9,031 bases of DNA, from contig CANJYI010000093.1 in NCBI GenBank assembly GCA_947478975.1, forward strand, positions 1 to 9,031, written 5' to 3'. Origin of the DNA: Chthoniobacteraceae bacterium. GTDB taxonomy: Bacteria; Verrucomicrobiota; Verrucomicrobiia; Chthoniobacterales; Chthoniobacteraceae. Positions 6,623 through 9,031 of the stretch are shown here, piece by piece; position 1 is the first letter of the stretch, and each line of letters opens with the position of its first letter. Position numbers and translations under genes: made by a program. The notes beneath the pieces are model-generated. The model saw only the letters and a list, made by a program, of their open reading frames with translations. It searched no databases and was not told the DNA's origin.

Positions 6623-7357
6623 CTAGTTTCCCGTCGGCTTGGTGCGCACCGGCAGCTTCAGGACCTGCCCGATCTTGAGTCGCTTTGGATCGTCAACACC
6701 GTTTAGTTTGAGCAACTCGTCGTAGTTCACACCCATCCGTTTGGCGATCGCCACGGGGTTGTCTCCCTTCTGGACGGTGTAGGTCTTCATCGTTGCGTCA
6801 CCGGAGGCTCCATGCGCGGGCACACCTGCCGGGGCCTTGGCCGTTGCGGCGACTCCAGCCTGCGCTGCGCCGGCTGTCCCAGCCGTCATGTGCGCGGGTT
6901 TCGCGGGCTGCGGCACCACTGCAGACGGACCGACCGGACCTTTTTCGAGCGCCTGCGCCACTGCCGCCTTGGCGGCCACCGCAGCGGCTGCCTGAGCGGC
7001 TGCCGGAGCCAAGGCTGCCGGCGCAGCTGGGGCACCCGCTGCTGGGGTCTTTGCAGCGGGCTCGGCCTTGGCCGCCGCTTCCTTCTGCGGGTTCACACTC
7101 GCGGTGATGGCGGTACCGTCCGCCTCGCGACGCTTGGCCTTGATGCTGTGGAAGGCGTAAATCCCCCCAACGGCCACGAGGTGCAACACCAGCACCACCA
7201 CAAACGCGGTGGAAAGCTTCGTGGTGGGCTCTTCTTCGTAGTCGTCGTAAGCGGGCTGCGTGAGGCGCGCCGCCAACCGGGTGGCGGGCTTGCGTTGCTT
7301 CGTGACTTTGGACTGGGGAACCAGATTTTTCAGGCTCAGCAGTTTGAACTTTTTCAT
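6623..7357 (-). CDS. Membrane-anchored LysM-domain protein in the dcw cluster
   Basis: The protein is 244 residues; I do not recognise a named gene. Residues 1-50 are a basic then acidic cytoplasmic segment (KKFKLLSLK at the start, DDYEEE near 38). Residues 51-69 (FVVVLVLHLVAVGGIYAF) form one membrane helix, followed by KAKRR. Residues about 84-189 are a low-complexity Ala/Pro/Gly linker, probably disordered. Residues 191-236 are one LysM domain: YTVQKGDNPVAIAKRMGV, then YDELLKLNG and LKIGQVLKLP. LysM domains bind GlcNAc-containing glycan, so the protein probably reaches from the membrane to the cell wall. It lies between murD and ftsW but is the only gene here with spacers on both sides (51 and 67 bp). 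The layout (short cytoplasmic end, one helix, disordered linker, terminal wall-binding domain) resembles FtsN, with LysM in place of SPOR. A division role is inference from layout and position only. The ATG at 7357 has no clear ribosome binding site. Confidence 0.88.
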   Translation of the reverse strand: MKKFKLLSLKNLVPQSKVTKQRKPATRLAARLTQPAYDDYEEEPTTKLSTAFVVVLVLHLVAVGGIYAFHSIKAKRREADGTAITASVNPQKEAAAKAEPAAKTPAAGAPAAPAALAPAAAQAAAAVAAKAAVAQALEKGPVGPSAVVPQPAKPAHMTAGTAGAAQAGVAATAKAPAGVPAHGASGDATMKTYTVQKGDNPVAIAKRMGVNYDELLKLNGVDDPKRLKIGQVLKLPVRTKPTGN

Positions 7358-7408
7358 GGGGCGGCGGACTGGGGCGGTGGTTGGGGCGGTTGGAGTGTCT
7401 GGGGCGTT
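7358..7408 (-). repeat. G-rich spacer with repeated GGGGCGG (C-rich in the transcript)
   Basis: The 51-bp gap between murD and the LysM gene contains GGGGCGG on the plus strand at 7358-7364, 7371-7377 and 7383-7389, plus GGGGCG at 7401-7406. That gives four runs of four G separated by 9, 8 and 14 bases. The plus strand is the template for these genes, so the mRNA leader is C-rich and offers no Shine-Dalgarno sequence right up to the LysM ATG. The run pattern could form a G-quadruplex, although the loops are longer than the usual 1-7 bases. Confidence 0.6.
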
Positions 7409-8779
7409 TTAACGGGACGAAAGTGCGTGCAGTTCCTGCGGGTCGAGCCGGCTGGGAAGGCCCTGCACAAGTGCGCGGAACTGGCTTCCTCGGTCGGCGT
7501 AACTGCGGAACATGTCAAAGGAAGAGGTGCCGGGACTGAACAAAACTACGTCGCCGGCCAGGGCGACGGCGCGTGCACAAGAGACCGCCTCGGCGAGCGT
7601 CGCGGCGCGGTGGCAGGGAAGGGCGTGCTCCCACTGGGCCTGGATCCGCGCGGCCATTTCTCCAATGAGCACGACGCTCCGGCAACGTTCAGCCACCAGC
7701 TCGGTCAGCGAGTCGAACTCAAAACCCTTGTCCTTTCCGCCGGCGATCAAGACCACGGGGCGCTCCTCGCTTTGAAGGGCCTTTTCGACCGCGTCTAGGT
7801 TGGTCGCCTTGGAGTCGTTGACGTATTCGACCCCGTCGAGGGTGGCGACGACCTCACACCTGTGCGGCAGGCTGCGGTACCCGCAAAGCGGCGGGCGCAT
7901 GGCCTCCCATGAGAGCCCCCAGGCATGTCCAGCCGCCAGTGCGGCCATGAGGTTTTCCGCGTTGTGCAGGCCCCTGAGCTCCGTGTCCTCCATCCGGAGC
8001 ACCGGTGCGCCCCGGAACAGAATGACACCGTCGAGCAACTCGAAATCCCCGCCCCTTTCGTAGGCGCTGAAGGTGAGTGTTTTCGCACGCAGCCCCGAAA
8101 TATTGTCGCGCTTGTTGACCACGGCCCAGTCGTTCTCCTGCTGGTTCTCAAACACCCGCATCTTCGCCGCGCGGTATTCCTGCAGCGAGCGGTACCGGTC
8201 GAGGTGATCGGGGGCAAAGTTGAGCCACACCGCGATTCTGGGCCGGAAGGTCGAGATCGTCTCCAGCTGGAACGAGGACACCTCGACCGTCATGAGCGAC
8301 AGTCCGGCGCTTTCTCCGACACAGCTCGAAAACGCGGGGCTGATGTTTCCACAAGCCTTGGTGGGCGCCCCCGCCCCATTGAACATCACTTCCAGCAGCT
8401 GGGTGGTGGTCGTCTTGCCGTTGGTTCCGGTGATGGCCACCACCGGGCATGCGCAGCGTTGGAAGGCAAACTCCAGCTCGCCCAGCAACGGCACTCCGGC
8501 GCCCGTGAAAAACCGCACCAAATCACTTTCCGGGGAGATCCCGGGACTGAGCACGGCAAGCCTTGCCTGTGCGGGGACCGCCACGGGCTCCGCGCCGCAG
8601 CTCAGGGGGATTCCCGCCGAGGCAAGCTCCTGCGCACGGGCCGCCAGCTTCTCGCGGGAGGCTGCGTCAAAAACGCTCACGGGGACGCCTTCGGAGGCAA
8701 GCAGCAGGGCAGCCGCGACGCCGCTTTCGCCGGCACCCAAAACGACGACTGGTAGAGAATTGAAGGCGGCGGCGTTCAT
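7409..8779 (-). CDS. murD: UDP-N-acetylmuramoyl-L-alanine--D-glutamate ligase (MurD)
   Basis: Cytoplasmic Mur ligase adding D-Glu to UDP-MurNAc-L-Ala. The protein is 456 residues, normal for MurD. Domain 1 (about 1-105) has VVVLGAGESGVAAA (11-24) and LSPGISPES (77-85). The central ATPase domain has the P-loop GTNGKTTTT (118-126), EVSSFQLE (166-173), NFAPDHLDRY (187-196) and the RAAK lysine (K206) matching the carbamylated lysine of E. coli MurD. The C-terminal domain has HNAENLMAA (272-280), PHRCEVV (305-311), NDSKATN (321-327), AGGKDKG (346-352) and SPGTSSFDMF (415-424). The start is the ATG at 8779, which overlaps the mraY stop as ATGA. An ATG further upstream at 8863 is also in frame but would add 28 residues that overlap the mraY coding region and have no counterpart in the family. 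No strong ribosome binding site is seen, so coupling to mraY is likely. Confidence 0.97.
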   Translation of the reverse strand: MNAAAFNSLPVVVLGAGESGVAAALLLASEGVPVSVFDAASREKLAARAQELASAGIPLSCGAEPVAVPAQARLAVLSPGISPESDLVRFFTGAGVPLLGELEFAFQRCACPVVAITGTNGKTTTTQLLEVMFNGAGAPTKACGNISPAFSSCVGESAGLSLMTVEVSSFQLETISTFRPRIAVWLNFAPDHLDRYRSLQEYRAAKMRVFENQQENDWAVVNKRDNISGLRAKTLTFSAYERGGDFELLDGVILFRGAPVLRMEDTELRGLHNAENLMAALAAGHAWGLSWEAMRPPLCGYRSLPHRCEVVATLDGVEYVNDSKATNLDAVEKALQSEERPVVLIAGGKDKGFEFDSLTELVAERCRSVVLIGEMAARIQAQWEHALPCHRAATLAEAVSCARAVALAGDVVLFSPGTSSFDMFRSYADRGSQFRALVQGLPSRLDPQELHALSSR

Positions 8780-9031
8780 CTCAGTTTCAGGGTCGCGAGG
8801 CCAAGCAGTGCAAAGAGGATGCTCATGATCCAGAATCGGACGATGACCACATTCTCCGGCCACCCCTGGAGTTCAAAATGGTGGTGGATCGGTGACATCC
8901 GAAACACGCGTCTGCCCTCGCCGTAAAAGCGTTTTGTCACCTTGAAGACGATCCGCTGGATGAGCACCGACGTGGCCTCGATCACAAAAACGCCCCCAAC
9001 CAGCACGAGGAGCAGCTCCTGCTTGCAGCAG
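8776..9031 (-). CDS. mraY: Phospho-N-acetylmuramoyl-pentapeptide-transferase MraY (3' end only)
   Basis: Only the last 85 or so codons are in the window; the frame is open to the right edge. MraY is a polytopic membrane enzyme that transfers phospho-MurNAc-pentapeptide to undecaprenyl phosphate, giving lipid I. The visible part has KQELLLVLVGGVFVIEATSV (a membrane helix near the edge), the family-defining MSPIHHHFELQGWPE cytoplasmic loop with its His triad, and the closing helix VIVRFWIMSILFALLGLATL ending in KLR. This matches the known MraY C-terminus closely and distinguishes it from WecA-type relatives. The stop overlaps the murD start by 4 bp. The gene presumably follows murF upstream, outside the window. 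Confidence 0.97.
   Translation of the reverse strand, partial: CCKQELLLVLVGGVFVIEATSVLIQRIVFKVTKRFYGEGRRVFRMSPIHHHFELQGWPENVVIVRFWIMSILFALLGLATLKLR

Noticed and set aside
6812..7798. Plus-strand open frame (328 codons) opposite the LysM gene and the murD end
   Set aside because: It crosses two minus-strand genes and their spacer. Its composition mirrors the Ala/Pro codons of the LysM linker, and it has no domain signature.
8780..8863. Upstream in-frame ATG that would extend MurD by 28 residues
   Set aside because: The extension runs over the MraY coding sequence in another frame. The ATG at 8779 gives the ATGA junction and the normal MurD N-terminus.
1..9031. tRNA, rRNA, CRISPR, insertion sequences, attachment sites or a new multi-gene system
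   Set aside because: None is seen by eye on either strand. All the DNA is accounted for by the dcw genes and two short spacers.

Overview
The window is a GC-rich bacterial chromosomal segment. It carries the middle of a dcw (division and cell wall) cluster with every gene on the minus strand. Read in the direction of transcription, from the right edge to the left edge, the order is mraY (only its 3' end) - murD - a membrane-anchored LysM-domain gene - ftsW - murG - a fused murC-murB - ddl - ftsQ (3' end beyond the left edge). The likely host is a member of the PVC group, most plausibly Verrucomicrobiota (Opitutae-like). The basis is the gene order, the MurC-MurB fusion, the extra LysM gene between murD and ftsW, and several starts without a clear Shine-Dalgarno sequence. 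This placement is an inference from gene content, not from a marker gene.

Layout: mraY and murD overlap by 4 bp (8776-8779). A 51-bp G-rich spacer (7358-7408) precedes the LysM gene (6623-7357), and a 67-bp spacer (6556-6622) separates that gene from ftsW (5401-6555). From there on the genes are packed tightly. There is 1 bp between ftsW and murG, a 4-bp overlap of murG with murC-murB, an 8-bp overlap of murC-murB with ddl, and a 4-bp overlap of ddl with ftsQ. This packing suggests one polycistronic, translationally coupled unit whose promoter lies outside the window. No promoter, terminator, RNA gene, mobile element or CRISPR array is visible. No stretch over 300 bases lacks a gene.

How the genes work together: the MurB half makes UDP-MurNAc and the MurC half adds L-Ala. 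MurD adds D-Glu, and Ddl makes the D-Ala-D-Ala used later by MurF. MraY moves phospho-MurNAc-pentapeptide onto undecaprenyl phosphate (lipid I) and MurG adds GlcNAc (lipid II). FtsW polymerises lipid II at the septum, and FtsQ is the membrane scaffold linking the divisome to the septal synthase. The LysM protein probably binds peptidoglycan from the membrane; its function is not established here.

Most of the window is a conserved, well-understood pathway, and I see no new defence or mobile system. The points worth a second look are the MurC-MurB fusion, the LysM protein whose layout resembles FtsN, the G-rich spacer before it, a short repeat shared by the LysM gene and the spacer before ftsW, and a few active-site substitutions.
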